Below are positions 24,061-30,482 of a DNA stretch of 31,791 nucleotides, piece by piece. A program made the position numbers and the translations under genes. The notes below the pieces were generated by a model. That model searched no databases. It was not told the DNA's origin and was given only the letters and a program-made list of their open reading frames with translations. Numbering within the stretch: the stretch's first letter is position 1; each line of letters starts with the position of its first letter. This DNA is from Promethearchaeota archaeon (lineage in GTDB: Archaea > Asgardarchaeota > Lokiarchaeia > Sigyniarchaeales > Promethearchaeaceae), in assembly GCA_014729055.1 (NCBI GenBank), contig WJKO01000814.1, forward strand, positions 1 to 31,791, written 5' to 3'.

Positions 24061-25290
24061 TCAGAAAAATGCTTTCATTTTGTCTTTCTGTATCCTTTGA
24101 CCTTCAGAAACAATTTCCTTTAATATCTTCTCTGCAACTTTTAATACTTTTTTGCTGAGATTTTTTGAATTAATTATTTCCTCTATTTCTTGCTTAATTT
24201 TGTTTAATTTTTCAAGCGTCTCCATTATTAATGCTAGTTCATCGGGTTTTTTTGGATCCTTAGCTTTAACAGATTTACACATTTCATGAGCTTGAGACAT
24301 TAGAGTTTTAATCTCAGCAAGCGCTGGTTGAACAATTCTAGCTATTGTTTGCTCAATTGTAGACACATGTTCCTTTTCACCCCATAGGATATGTTTCAGC
24401 ACAAACAAGTCCTCTTCAGTAACGACTTCTCTCGCGTCTATAAGTGCGCTTGCTTTAAGTGCAATTAACGCCCATCGAAACCGTCTATCACTCGGACAAA
24501 TTCCATCTTCACGTAACTCTTCACGAATCCTCACGATCTTGTCAATTATTCCGCTTACATCTATCTCATGCAATTTAACTTGTAGGTCTTTGATCTCATC
24601 TCGATGAATTACATCGTTCTTATTTGGTAAGAAGTCTCTGTCAAGTTGTAGCATTGATTTAAACGTATTTGGTTCACCAATATACTTCACTAAGTGTCTA
24701 AACAAAAATCTATCAAAATAAGCAACTAAATTTGATTCCTCAGGTAAAAAGTTAGTCGCACCAAACAGACTTTGTAGTGCTGCGGATTTTCCTTCAAATG
24801 TTCTTTCATTCATCAAGCTGTTACATTTATTTAAGACCGAACTATTTGCATTAAAAACTTCGTCAACATAGACAATCTCGGAATCTTGCATCATACCACT
24901 GCTCTTTCTTGTATAATTGCCCCGCTTAAGTTCATTTAGATCAAATGGACCAAATAATTCCTCTGGTGTGCTGAATTTTGACAATTGATATGAAAACATC
25001 GAGAATCCATCAAATCCTTTTGTGAAACTCTCAATCAATGCGGATTTTGCAGTTCCAGGCGGTCCGACTTGAATTTGGTGTTGTTGACTTAGAACACATA
25101 AGAACATTGTTTCAACAATTTCATCACGCTCTTTAAAATATTGCTGAAGCGCACTTTTTTGGCGTTTTAGTTTTTCGATTGCAGCCAATTGTTTAGTTGC
25201 ATAAAAACTTGATTGTGCTGCTATTTCACTACTTTTTTTGCTTTCCATTACCATTTTTTTCACTTCCACCGGGAGTCTTTGACAACTCAT
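24061..25290 (-). CDS. MoxR-type AAA+ ATPase
   Basis: The 409-aa product has Walker A GPPGTAKS (76-83), Walker B IVYVDE (139-144), sensor 1 GATN (177-180) and an arginine-finger region FDRFLFR (192-198), all typical of MoxR/RavA ATPases. A lid domain and a Lys/Glu-rich C-terminal helix (about 345-400) follow. The first ATG has a poor binding site. ATGs 12 and 14 codons downstream lie after GGTGG and may be the true start. It sits between the acidic 136-aa gene and the VWA gene in one operon, forming a chaperone-like ATPase/adaptor module. Confidence 0.9.
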   Translation of the reverse strand: MSCQRLPVEVKKMVMESKKSSEIAAQSSFYATKQLAAIEKLKRQKSALQQYFKERDEIVETMFLCVLSQQHQIQVGPPGTAKSALIESFTKGFDGFSMFSYQLSKFSTPEELFGPFDLNELKRGNYTRKSSGMMQDSEIVYVDEVFNANSSVLNKCNSLMNERTFEGKSAALQSLFGATNFLPEESNLVAYFDRFLFRHLVKYIGEPNTFKSMLQLDRDFLPNKNDVIHRDEIKDLQVKLHEIDVSGIIDKIVRIREELREDGICPSDRRFRWALIALKASALIDAREVVTEEDLFVLKHILWGEKEHVSTIEQTIARIVQPALAEIKTLMSQAHEMCKSVKAKDPKKPDELALIMETLEKLNKIKQEIEEIINSKNLSKKVLKVAEKILKEIVSEGQRIQKDKMKAFF

Positions 25291-25355
25291 ACCGGGTGTT
25301 GTTTAATGTTTGAATTGAATAAAATAAAAAAAGGTTAATTAAAAATAAAAAAGAT

Positions 25356-25766
25356 TTAGGTTGTTTTTACTGGTTCTTTGTCTTTTATTCCAAGTTCCTC
25401 TAGTCCTTTGTCGATATCATCTATTTCATCAATGTTTGAGTCATCAGCATCTTCGTCATCATCAATGTCACTATCGAGGTTTTTCTTTTTCTTCGACTTT
25501 TTTGAAGCGTTTGCAAGTGCTGCGGTTATACTTTGTTGTGTGTTAGTAATTGTAAGTTTTATAGCGTTCGTAGGTCCAAGAGGAAATGCTGCAAGCCTTT
25601 TTCTGATGATATCCCGCTCACCGCTGATTTTTAAATCTATTGTAATTCCTGATGCTTCGACTCCTTTAAATTCCAGTTTTTTTGTTACGTGTTCATTGCT
25701 GCCATCCTTAAATTCTTTAAATTCCTTTTCGCGTTGAAATGCGACTTTAAAAGATTCTTTAGCCAT
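25356..25766 (-). CDS. Small acidic-tailed protein, third member of the MoxR/VWA operon
   Basis: Residues 1-90 of the 136-aa product form a mixed alpha/beta domain (KLEFKGVEASGITIDLKISG, AFPLGPTNAIKLTITNTQQS). A Lys patch (SKKSKKKK) follows, then a very acidic tail (about 95-125, DIDDDEDADDSNIDEIDDID). No family was recognised. Its place as first gene of the operon, directly under a conserved leader hairpin, suggests that it is the substrate, target or regulator of the ATPase/VWA pair. The acidic tail could mimic DNA or act as a docking segment. Confidence 0.75.
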   Translation of the reverse strand: MAKESFKVAFQREKEFKEFKDGSNEHVTKKLEFKGVEASGITIDLKISGERDIIRKRLAAFPLGPTNAIKLTITNTQQSITAALANASKKSKKKKNLDSDIDDDEDADDSNIDEIDDIDKGLEELGIKDKEPVKTT

Positions 25767-25806
25767 GATATTCGCGCCTACTATTTATTATATTATTATA
25801 TGCGTT

Positions 25807-25840
25807 CATTTGGGAAACTATGACGTTTCAAGACCAAATG
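25807..25840 (-). promoter_or_regulatory. Conserved leader hairpin, copy 3 (MoxR/VWA operon), fully covaried
   Basis: Minus strand: outer stem CATTTGG/CCAAATG, 5' bulge TCTT, inner stem GAAAC/GTTTC and loop GTCATA. Both stems differ in sequence from the other copies, but the 7 + 4-nt bulge + 5 + 6-nt loop layout is identical. It ends 40 nt before the 136-aa start. Confidence 0.7.
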
Positions 25841-25875
25841 TTAATTAGAATAGAAGAAAAAAAGTTTAGAAATGT

Positions 25876-26073
25876 TTAATGCAGTTTTCGCGGCAAATAT
25901 AAATTTTTATCTGCTGCAATTGTTCGTATGTCAGGATGAATTTTAATTTCTTGCTGATACCACCGAAGCATATCGCGAACGTCTGAATCAATTATTAATT
26001 TTGTGTCAATATAGTTCCAATGATTAACTGCTACGTTTATGTTGCGATAATTTTTGCTCTTATTGGCATTCAT
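25876..26073 (-). CDS. Small basic protein of unknown function
   Basis: The 65-aa product was not recognised. It starts MNANKSKNYRNINVAVNHWN and ends NLYLPRKLH. It is rich in Asn, Lys, Arg and Ile, without membrane segments or cysteines, and probably helical between residues 25 and 45 (DSDVRDMLRWYQQEI). GGAGTG lies before the ATG. It stands alone between the 98-aa HTH gene and the MoxR operon leader. Confidence 0.65.
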   Translation of the reverse strand: MNANKSKNYRNINVAVNHWNYIDTKLIIDSDVRDMLRWYQQEIKIHPDIRTIAADKNLYLPRKLH

Positions 26074-26129
26074 TATTTAACACTCCTTCTACTTTATTAC
26101 TTTATTTATTACTTTAGTAGATTGTTACA

Positions 26130-26426
26130 TTATTGTATATTATGATACCCTGCTTGATGACACATTTTAACTAAAAATTTCCGAGAAAATCTAATTGCTT
26201 TGGAAATTGTGCTTTTACTGCATTTTAACTTATGAGAAATATATTCATAGTCAAAAATCATTATGTCGCGCATTCGGTAAGAATTGTGTATCTTATACCA
26301 ATCACTTAATTCTTGAAGCGCTTTTTCTGAAGGGTTGACATTATGATACATATCCCAAATTTTTAGATATTTCGCCCAGTTTATATTGCTGTCCGCCCAT
26401 TCTTTTGTCCCAGATGTTTTACTCAT
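26130..26426 (-). CDS. HTH protein with a radical-SAM-like N-terminal tag
   Basis: The start is set at the ATG preceded by GGAGG, giving 98 aa. Residues 5-15 (SGTKEWADSNIN) nearly copy the N-terminus of the radical SAM enzyme (GTKEWADKNVN, 18504). The remainder is a helical winged-helix type domain (DYEYISHKLKCSKSTISKAI, then RFSRKFLV) and not radical SAM. The DNA also shares ACAAAAGAATGGGC. The gene therefore looks like a chimera of a short N-terminal piece and a regulator. It is probably a DNA-binding protein. Confidence 0.65.
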   Translation of the reverse strand: MSKTSGTKEWADSNINWAKYLKIWDMYHNVNPSEKALQELSDWYKIHNSYRMRDIMIFDYEYISHKLKCSKSTISKAIRFSRKFLVKMCHQAGYHNIQ

Positions 26427-26437
26427 TTTTCTTCCTC

Positions 26438-26857
26438 CTATTTTCTTATTTTCATAAATTTTCTCCATAATTGCATCACGTAGAGAATTGTAGCGTTTTT
26501 GTTGTATTTCTGCACTTGTTGAATTATGCTTCGCTGAGTCGGGAATTTTGTAATGTCCAAACCTCTTATATAATCAATAAAATCATTTATTAATTCCACA
26601 GGTATTGTCTCAAGTTCATCGCTTTTCTTTATGTGCTGCTTGAATTGTTTTAACAGAGTATCGAGTTTTTTTTCCATATCTTTAACTTTAGATTCTAATT
26701 TAGAATTCTTGGTTGCTTTTTTTGATCTCTTGTTTTTGGTTTTTTTAGTCTTCTTAGACTTAGTTTTTTTCCTTTGGATCGGCTTGTGATCGGCTTGTGA
26801 TTCTTGCTCGATCTCTTCTAAGTCGTCCAGACCATCGAAAAGCAGATTATTACTCAT
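26438..26857 (-). CDS. Lys-rich linker protein with coiled coil, unknown
   Basis: From the ATG with AGGAGATG upstream the product has 139 aa. It has an acidic N-terminus (GLDDLEEIEQES), a strongly basic low-complexity stretch (RKKTKSKKTKKTKNKRSKK), a coiled coil (about 55-80) and a C-terminal helical domain ending LWRKFMKIRK. The start overlaps the stop of the upstream HTH gene by eight bases, so the two form a translation-coupled pair. It is a probable nucleic-acid-binding partner of that HTH protein. The ESQADHKPI segment shares DNA with the repeats at 12664-12751. Confidence 0.7.
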   Translation of the reverse strand: MSNNLLFDGLDDLEEIEQESQADHKPIQRKKTKSKKTKKTKNKRSKKATKNSKLESKVKDMEKKLDTLLKQFKQHIKKSDELETIPVELINDFIDYIRGLDITKFPTQRSIIQQVQKYNKNATILYVMQLWRKFMKIRK

Positions 26858-27266
26858 TTTGCATCTCCTGTATATATGAATCAATTAATTTTTGATCTAC
26901 GTTATCGTTAACGAGTCTCTTAAATGCAGCAATTGAGATTTTGCGATTTACGCGCAGTTCTTTGTTAAATGCGAGAAATAGTGTTAGTAATTGTGTAATA
27001 ACATCCTTTTGTTCTTTTGCTTTATCGATAACTAATTTTAGTTTGTTTGTGAGTTGGATCACTTTTAGATCGGACTCCGATCCCGTCTCGATCTTCCTAC
27101 GAAGTTTTGTAAGAGTCGATGCCCCTATTCCTGAACCAAATTTTTCTTTGACATAAAAAATTATATCGCGATGCGAGACGCCTTTCTTAAGCAATTCTAA
27201 GGCGACCGCTTTCTTTTGATCCGCAATATCGAGCGAATTATCAATCTCAATTTCTAAAGTTGCCAT
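26850..27266 (-). CDS. HTH-domain protein
   Basis: The product has 138 aa from the ATG preceded by GGTGG; the longer GTG-started form would use that site as coding sequence. Residues about 18-60 (QKKAVALELLKKGVSHRDII, FYVKEKFGSGIGASTLTKLR) look like a homeodomain-type or resolvase-type HTH with a recognition helix ASTLTKLRRKI. The C-terminal part is helical. It is probably a regulator or nucleoprotein component, coupled to the downstream Lys-rich protein. Confidence 0.7.
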   Translation of the reverse strand: MATLEIEIDNSLDIADQKKAVALELLKKGVSHRDIIFYVKEKFGSGIGASTLTKLRRKIETGSESDLKVIQLTNKLKLVIDKAKEQKDVITQLLTLFLAFNKELRVNRKISIAAFKRLVNDNVDQKLIDSYIQEMQNE

Positions 27267-27305
27267 TTCATTTACCACCCGTTTATTCGTCTTCTTTTAG
27301 TTTTT

Positions 27306-27602
27306 TTATTTATTTTGAATCGAATCTTGAATCGGGGCAAATCGCGATGAATGGAACCCACATCCCTCCGTCCCGCCATATCGCCGCACATATCGGTGTG
27401 CAATAGTTAAGATGCGTTCGGTTTTTCTATTCTTTCTCATTTTATCAGTTATAATAGGATTTTCCCACCACATCATACATTTCGTCATATTGCAGTAATT
27501 ACAACTCGCACAATTAACGGCAATCCAACGCGCTACCACCCATCTATCGGTTTTATTTTTTTCTTGTTTCTTTATTTGTGATTCTTTTTCTGTTGTAGCC
27601 AA
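27306..27602 (-). CDS. Cys-rich small protein, putative metal-binding
   Basis: The 98-aa product starts at TTG (MATTEKESQIKKQ) with GGTGA 7 nt upstream. It contains CASCNYCNMTKC (CxxCxxCxxxxC) near residues 32-43 and a further Cys in GTEGCGFHSSRF, which suggests a zinc or iron-sulfur site. The leader and first four codons are identical to those of the 130-aa gene (88-bp duplication), including a conserved hairpin. No family was recognised. Confidence 0.7.
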   Translation of the reverse strand: MATTEKESQIKKQEKNKTDRWVVARWIAVNCASCNYCNMTKCMMWWENPIITDKMRKNRKTERILTIAHRYVRRYGGTEGCGFHSSRFAPIQDSIQNK

Positions 27603-27679
27603 ATTATTTCACCTTTTGTTTTATTAATTTCGCTTGTGAGAAACTGAATTCTCGAGAACAAGCGTTATTTGAATGAAAT
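27592..27679 (-). repeat. 88-bp duplicated leader, copy A
   Basis: Bases 27592-27679 are identical to 28661-28748. The unit includes the first codons (MATT), TTG start, ribosome binding site and the leader hairpin of the 98-aa and 130-aa genes. Sequence on both sides differs, so a promoter/leader cassette has been copied onto two unrelated genes. Confidence 0.9.
27631..27664 (-). promoter_or_regulatory. Conserved leader hairpin, copy 4 (upstream of 98-aa gene)
   Basis: Minus strand: CGCTTGT, bulge TCTC, GAGAA, loop TTCAGT, TTCTC, ACAAGCG. A TATA-like TTTATATTA lies about 30 bases upstream, which would put the hairpin at the very 5' end of the mRNA. It ends 28 nt before the TTG start. Confidence 0.75.
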
Positions 27680-27716
27680 GAATGAAATAATATAAAGACA
27701 ATTTTCTTAAACTCAC

Positions 27717-28052
27717 TCAAAGTGTCTTCTTGAACCATTCAATTAACCCCATATCTATTTCATCATTTGGATAAAAATTTAATAAAAATTCGTCACGAGT
27801 TTTTTTATTCCTTCCGTAAACACCTGCTTTTCGGTCATCCGATTCTGGAACAGATAATAGAAAACATATTCTCTCGTTCTGCCAAGAGATCTCTACCTCT
27901 CCATCTGCACCGGGAAGAATATCGGGGAACTCTACTCTTTTTGATGTAATTCCAATAATTGCTGTAAGAAATCTGGCTAAGAAATTGACTGCCTTCATGA
28001 ATGTTTCTCGTTTATAGGGCTTAGCCCCATCGCAATCCCAATTTTCCTCCAA
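27717..28052 (-). CDS. Small protein of the WDG.GAKP family, unknown function
   Basis: The 111-aa form starts at TTG (MEENWDCDGAKPYKRE). EENWDCDGAKP followed by helix AVNFLARFLTAI, then FPDILPGADGEVEISWQNER, resembles a widespread uncharacterised family of about 100-130 residues that usually has a longer N-terminus. The reading frame is open for 33 more codons upstream, as far as a TAG followed by AGGAGGGG, but no ATG/GTG/TTG lies there. An ATT start is possible, which would overlap the 60-aa gene. Function is unknown. Confidence 0.65.
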   Translation of the reverse strand: MEENWDCDGAKPYKRETFMKAVNFLARFLTAIIGITSKRVEFPDILPGADGEVEISWQNERICFLLSVPESDDRKAGVYGRNKKTRDEFLLNFYPNDEIDMGLIEWFKKTL

Positions 28053-28078
28053 ATTTATAATAAAAGAGAAAGTTTTAT

Positions 28079-28261
28079 CTATATGTTTTTGAACTGAATC
28101 AGATAATTTCTGTTGTTTTTCGATTTCTTTAATATAGTTCCCCTCCTATTTAAAAGGATTTTAATCCTTTTTAAGTTATTATCCATTAGTTCTGCTTCTT
28201 TACAACCAGTGTAAAAGAATTGCTTTTTGGTGTGATTTACTAAGTAGTATCGAACTCCCAT
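28079..28261 (-). CDS. Small unknown protein, possibly frameshifted
   Basis: The product has 60 aa. The N-terminus MGVRYYLVNHTKKQFFYTGC looks like a real conserved start, with AAGGTGAAG placed before the ATG. The C-terminal third (RRGTILKKSKNNRNYLIQFK) runs over the AGGAGGGG site and the open upstream extension of the 111-aa gene, and looks unnatural. A short hairpin (AAAAGGATT/AATCCTTTT, 28152-28170) lies inside. It could be a truncated or frameshifted gene. Confidence 0.5.
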   Translation of the reverse strand: MGVRYYLVNHTKKQFFYTGCKEAELMDNNLKRIKILLNRRGTILKKSKNNRNYLIQFKNI

Positions 28262-28278
28262 TTGTCTTCACCTTAATT

Positions 28279-28671
28279 CTAATGCGTTGAAATTTTTATG
28301 CCGTTTATTTTTTTAACGGTAAAATCATCAAACACATCTTCGTTTAGCATATAAAGTTTGTTCTGACTGCCGCCTATAATTCGTTCGTTTATATAGTTCA
28401 TCTCAACGAGTTTTCTGAGGTATAAATAGACGGTTCTGTTTGCGATATTTGGGAATCGTTTCATAACACATTGCGGAGAGAAATATAATTCAGGATTACA
28501 GACAAATAAGAGCATCATATCGATCTTTTTGTGGCCATAATTTTCTTTATATTCGGGTAAAATTTTGCCGTCATTAAGCCTTTGTATATCGTTTTCGGTA
28601 TATCCGATTTCAGGATATGCGATATCTCTCTCCAAGTTTTCTAAATCTGTATTTTTTTGAGTTGTAGCCAA
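28279..28671 (-). CDS. Winged-helix regulator under the duplicated leader
   Basis: The 130-aa product starts at TTG (MATTQKNTDLENLERD). Residues about 50-115 (MMLLFVCNPELYFSPQCVMK, RTVYLYLRKLVEMNYI, KLYMLNEDVFDDF) match a winged helix with a recognition helix and wing, as in archaeal transcription regulators. The leader is the second copy of the 88-bp cassette. If it binds or is controlled by the leader, it would link all genes carrying the hairpin; this is inference. Confidence 0.75.
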   Translation of the reverse strand: MATTQKNTDLENLERDIAYPEIGYTENDIQRLNDGKILPEYKENYGHKKIDMMLLFVCNPELYFSPQCVMKRFPNIANRTVYLYLRKLVEMNYINERIIGGSQNKLYMLNEDVFDDFTVKKINGIKISTH

Positions 28672-28748
28672 ATTATTTCACCTTTTGTTTTATTAATTTC
28701 GCTTGTGAGAAACTGAATTCTCGAGAACAAGCGTTATTTGAATGAAAT
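28661..28748 (-). repeat. 88-bp duplicated leader, copy B
   Basis: This is the second exact copy of the cassette at 27592-27679, covering the first codons, TTG start, GGTGA site and hairpin of the 130-aa gene. The TATA-like TGTATATTACC upstream (28764-28774) differs from that of copy A, so only the leader, not the promoter, is shared. Confidence 0.9.
28700..28733 (-). promoter_or_regulatory. Conserved leader hairpin, copy 5 (upstream of 130-aa gene)
   Basis: It has the same sequence as copy 4: outer 7-bp stem, TCTC bulge on the 5' side, inner 5-bp stem and loop TTCAGT. It ends 28 nt before the TTG start and lies just downstream of the candidate non-coding RNA. Confidence 0.75.
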
Positions 28749-28755
28749 AAAAAAG

Positions 28756-29190
28756 TTGGTAATATACACAGTTTAACTGCGCCCCTCTGCTCGAGCACCC
28801 TATGTTTTGCATATGCATATCGGACTCTCTCACAGGTTCACTATCTCGGCCCCCTATCCCCGCACCAACAATCCATGTAACAGCGACTCACCTGTTCAGC
28901 GGTAACAATCTCAATTAATTTGCAAACATAACGTCCGGCAGTATAACGCTACAATGTAAGACCAATAGGGATGTTTATGTAAGGACCACATCTTTCTCCG
29001 CACGAGTCTTTCGGAACCATCATAATACAGGAACAATTACAGCCCCCGTCTCCGGTTCCTTGCCAAAGTTCGGAGTTTAATCGTGCGGTTATTGCGGTTT
29101 TCGACAGACGCTATCGGGCTTACCCGCAAACCCTTTTTTTCTTGTCTGTTGCTTGTTAGAGTGTGCTCAGTCACGCTAATTCAAGCAGAC
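28756..29190 (-). ncRNA. Candidate large structured non-coding RNA
   Basis: No gene fits in 28672-29217, yet this stretch is clearly richer in G and C than its surroundings. Minus strand: a TATA-like box (TTATTTATTATAT, about 29191-29204) precedes it and a T6 run follows. Predicted helices include GCTTG/CAAGC with GTCT/AGAC at the 5' end (29144-29190), the hairpin 29116-29133 (which has a G-U pair on this strand but a C-A mismatch on the other), CCGCACGA/TCGTGCGG (29081-29088 with 28998-29005) enclosing CTCCG/CGGAG (29071-29075 with 29050-29054), and AACAG/CTGTT (28879-28896). Possible pseudoknots are TTGCGG/CCGCAA and GGAACC/GGTTCC. It does not show the RNase P or SRP RNA signatures I know. 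Confidence 0.6.
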
Positions 29191-29217
29191 ATATAATAAA
29201 TAAAATTTAATTTTTAA

Positions 29218-29481
29218 TTAGTAAATTAGAGGTTTTTTAGTTCGCTGAAAGAAGATTACAGGTCTTCCCCGGTTGTTAATCTGTTTAGAAGTCTTTTCTA
29301 CCAAACCCAATTCAATTAATTCAGCTAAATTATCATATGCGGTCGTTCTTGGTATTAAGAGTTCTGTAACAATTTGCGTCCTATTTAATCCTCCCTTTTC
29401 CTCGAGTAATGTAATAAGGTCCGCTTGTAAAGGGCGTAGGTTTTCAGCATATACTACTTCGGATATTGTGTCAGCTGTCAA
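29218..29481 (-). CDS. Winged-helix transcription regulator (TrmB/MarR-like)
   Basis: The 87-aa product starts at TTG with GGAGGCG 8 nt upstream, inside the end of the 42-aa gene. RPLQADLITLLEEKGGLNRT, QIVTELLIPRTTAYDNLAEL and IELGLVEKTSKQINNRGRPV form helix-helix-recognition helix-wing, the usual archaeal winged HTH. It is probably a DNA-binding regulator of early genes. It is the last gene of the AbrB operon and precedes the candidate RNA. Confidence 0.8.
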   Translation of the reverse strand: MTADTISEVVYAENLRPLQADLITLLEEKGGLNRTQIVTELLIPRTTAYDNLAELIELGLVEKTSKQINNRGRPVIFFQRTKKPLIY

Positions 29482-29486
29482 CTTAG

Positions 29487-29615
29487 TTACGCCTCCTGAT
29501 CCCTATATTTGTCAAAAGTCCCCCTGCTATCGACTGTTTCAAGCAAATATTCGATTTGTCGAGGAAGTTCTTGTAATGCGCTTTTAGTCGATTTATCTAT
29601 TTCGTGCTCTTGCAT
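29487..29615 (-). CDS. 42-aa microprotein in the AbrB operon
   Basis: The product (MQEHEIDKSTKSALQELPRQ, then IEYLLETVDSRGTF) is charged and helical. GGAGGT lies 8 nt before the ATG, and its last codons carry the ribosome binding site of the winged-helix gene, so it is almost certainly translated. It is too short for common gene-calling limits. Function is unknown; it may be a small partner of the following regulator. Confidence 0.7.
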   Translation of the reverse strand: MQEHEIDKSTKSALQELPRQIEYLLETVDSRGTFDKYRDQEA

Positions 29616-29634
29616 TTTAGATTACCTCCCCATT

Positions 29635-29988
29635 CTACCCCATTGTGATTATATAATCATAGCCTGCATGCTTTTGCATAAACTCGATTGCCTTTTCGAC
29701 TTGAGCAAGATCATTTTCACACATCTCGATCCAATAATCTTTATTCTGCTTATAACTTAGAAATGCATGGACGGAGGGATGGTCTTTCTTAAACAATTCT
29801 TTTACGTCTTTAAGCCAATCTTTAAAAACGTAGGTAAAACCCCCATAATATTCACGCTCCTCATTCATATGCAGACGGCTTGCCAATGTATTAGGATAAC
29901 ATGAAAATTTAAACAATTCGAGATAATTGCATTCGTCATAATTCTGTTCAGATTGTTGTTTATACATCAAGCTAATAAAGATCCCCAT
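29635..29988 (-). CDS. Unknown soluble protein in the AbrB operon
   Basis: The 117-aa product has several Tyr, Phe and Cys and alternating charged helices (YVFKDWLKDVKELFKK, DYWIEMCENDLAQVEKAIEF). No membrane segment or known motif was seen. GGAGGT lies just before the ATG, and the start directly follows the stop of the 50-aa AbrB gene, so the genes are co-translated. It may be an early viral protein acting on the host. Not recognised. Confidence 0.75.
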   Translation of the reverse strand: MGIFISLMYKQQSEQNYDECNYLELFKFSCYPNTLASRLHMNEEREYYGGFTYVFKDWLKDVKELFKKDHPSVHAFLSYKQNKDYWIEMCENDLAQVEKAIEFMQKHAGYDYIITMG

Positions 29989-30141
29989 CTATATTACCTC
30001 CGATAATTGTTTTACTTCTGATAGTATTACGTTGTATTCTTTATCGGGATCCACGATACCATTGTCAACATACGCTTTGGGAATAGTAATAAACGAATGT
30101 CGACCGGATTTTCCAATTTTAGCATTTTTTATTTCAATCAT
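29989..30141 (-). CDS. 50-aa AbrB/SpoVT-like DNA-binding protein
   Basis: The product reads MIEIKNAKIGKSGRHSFITI, PKAYVDNGIVDPDKEYNVIL, the swapped-hairpin AbrB pattern (GR..F.TIPK.Y...G..D..KEY.V.L), then a short tail. GAGTGA precedes the ATG. It is a clear paralog of the divergent plus-strand gene at 30294 and is too short for default calls. It should bind the GTTRTAA repeats between the two genes. Confidence 0.8.
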   Translation of the reverse strand: MIEIKNAKIGKSGRHSFITIPKAYVDNGIVDPDKEYNVILSEVKQLSEVI

Positions 30142-30155
30142 TTTTTTTCACTCTT

Positions 30156-30272
30156 GTTGTAATATTTGTTATAACCATTATAAGATCATTGGCAAGAAGA
30201 TTATTTAAATGTTGTGGTATTTGTTGTAACCGATAAAACAACATCTCGCTTGTTATAATAAATGTTATAATT
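30156..30272. promoter_or_regulatory. Three operator-like repeats between divergent AbrB genes
   Basis: A 21-base element built of two GTTRTRA half-sites 12 bases apart occurs at 30156-30176, 30211-30231 and 30252-30272 (GTTGTAATATTTGTTATAAC-type). The third overlaps the TATA region of the plus gene and the first lies near that of the minus gene. This looks like the autoregulatory switch of the AbrB pair. Confidence 0.75.
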
Positions 30273-30293
30273 AATTATTTCAAAGATATCAAT

Positions 30294-30482
30294 ATGGATG
30301 AAAAAATTGAAATTGATGCAGAAAAACAAGTTATAAAATTCAGAAGAAAACCCGCAAAAACTGGCAGAAATTATTGTTTTTTTATTCCTATTTCTTATAT
30401 TCGAAATGGGTTAGTTGATCCTGATAAAGAATATACAATTTACTTATCTCCAGCAGATAATGACTCTGATGATTCGTCATAG
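30294..30482 (+). CDS. AbrB/SpoVT-like DNA-binding protein
   Basis: Residues 18-51 of the 62-aa product (RKPAKTGRNYCFFIPISYIR, NGLVDPDKEYTIYL) follow the AbrB swapped-hairpin pattern, and DPDKEY is shared with the minus-strand paralog. The tail is acidic (DNDSDDSS). No ribosome binding site is visible, and the TATA-like TTATAATTAATTA stands about 25-30 bases before the ATG, so the mRNA may be leaderless. It is a probable repressor of its own divergent promoter. Confidence 0.8.
   Translation: MDEKIEIDAEKQVIKFRRKPAKTGRNYCFFIPISYIRNGLVDPDKEYTIYLSPADNDSDDSS

Noticed and set aside
28756..29190. RNase P RNA or SRP RNA
   Set aside because: The GC-rich RNA candidate lacks the conserved motifs I would expect (for example GAGGAAAGUC or GGAAGGGAGC).
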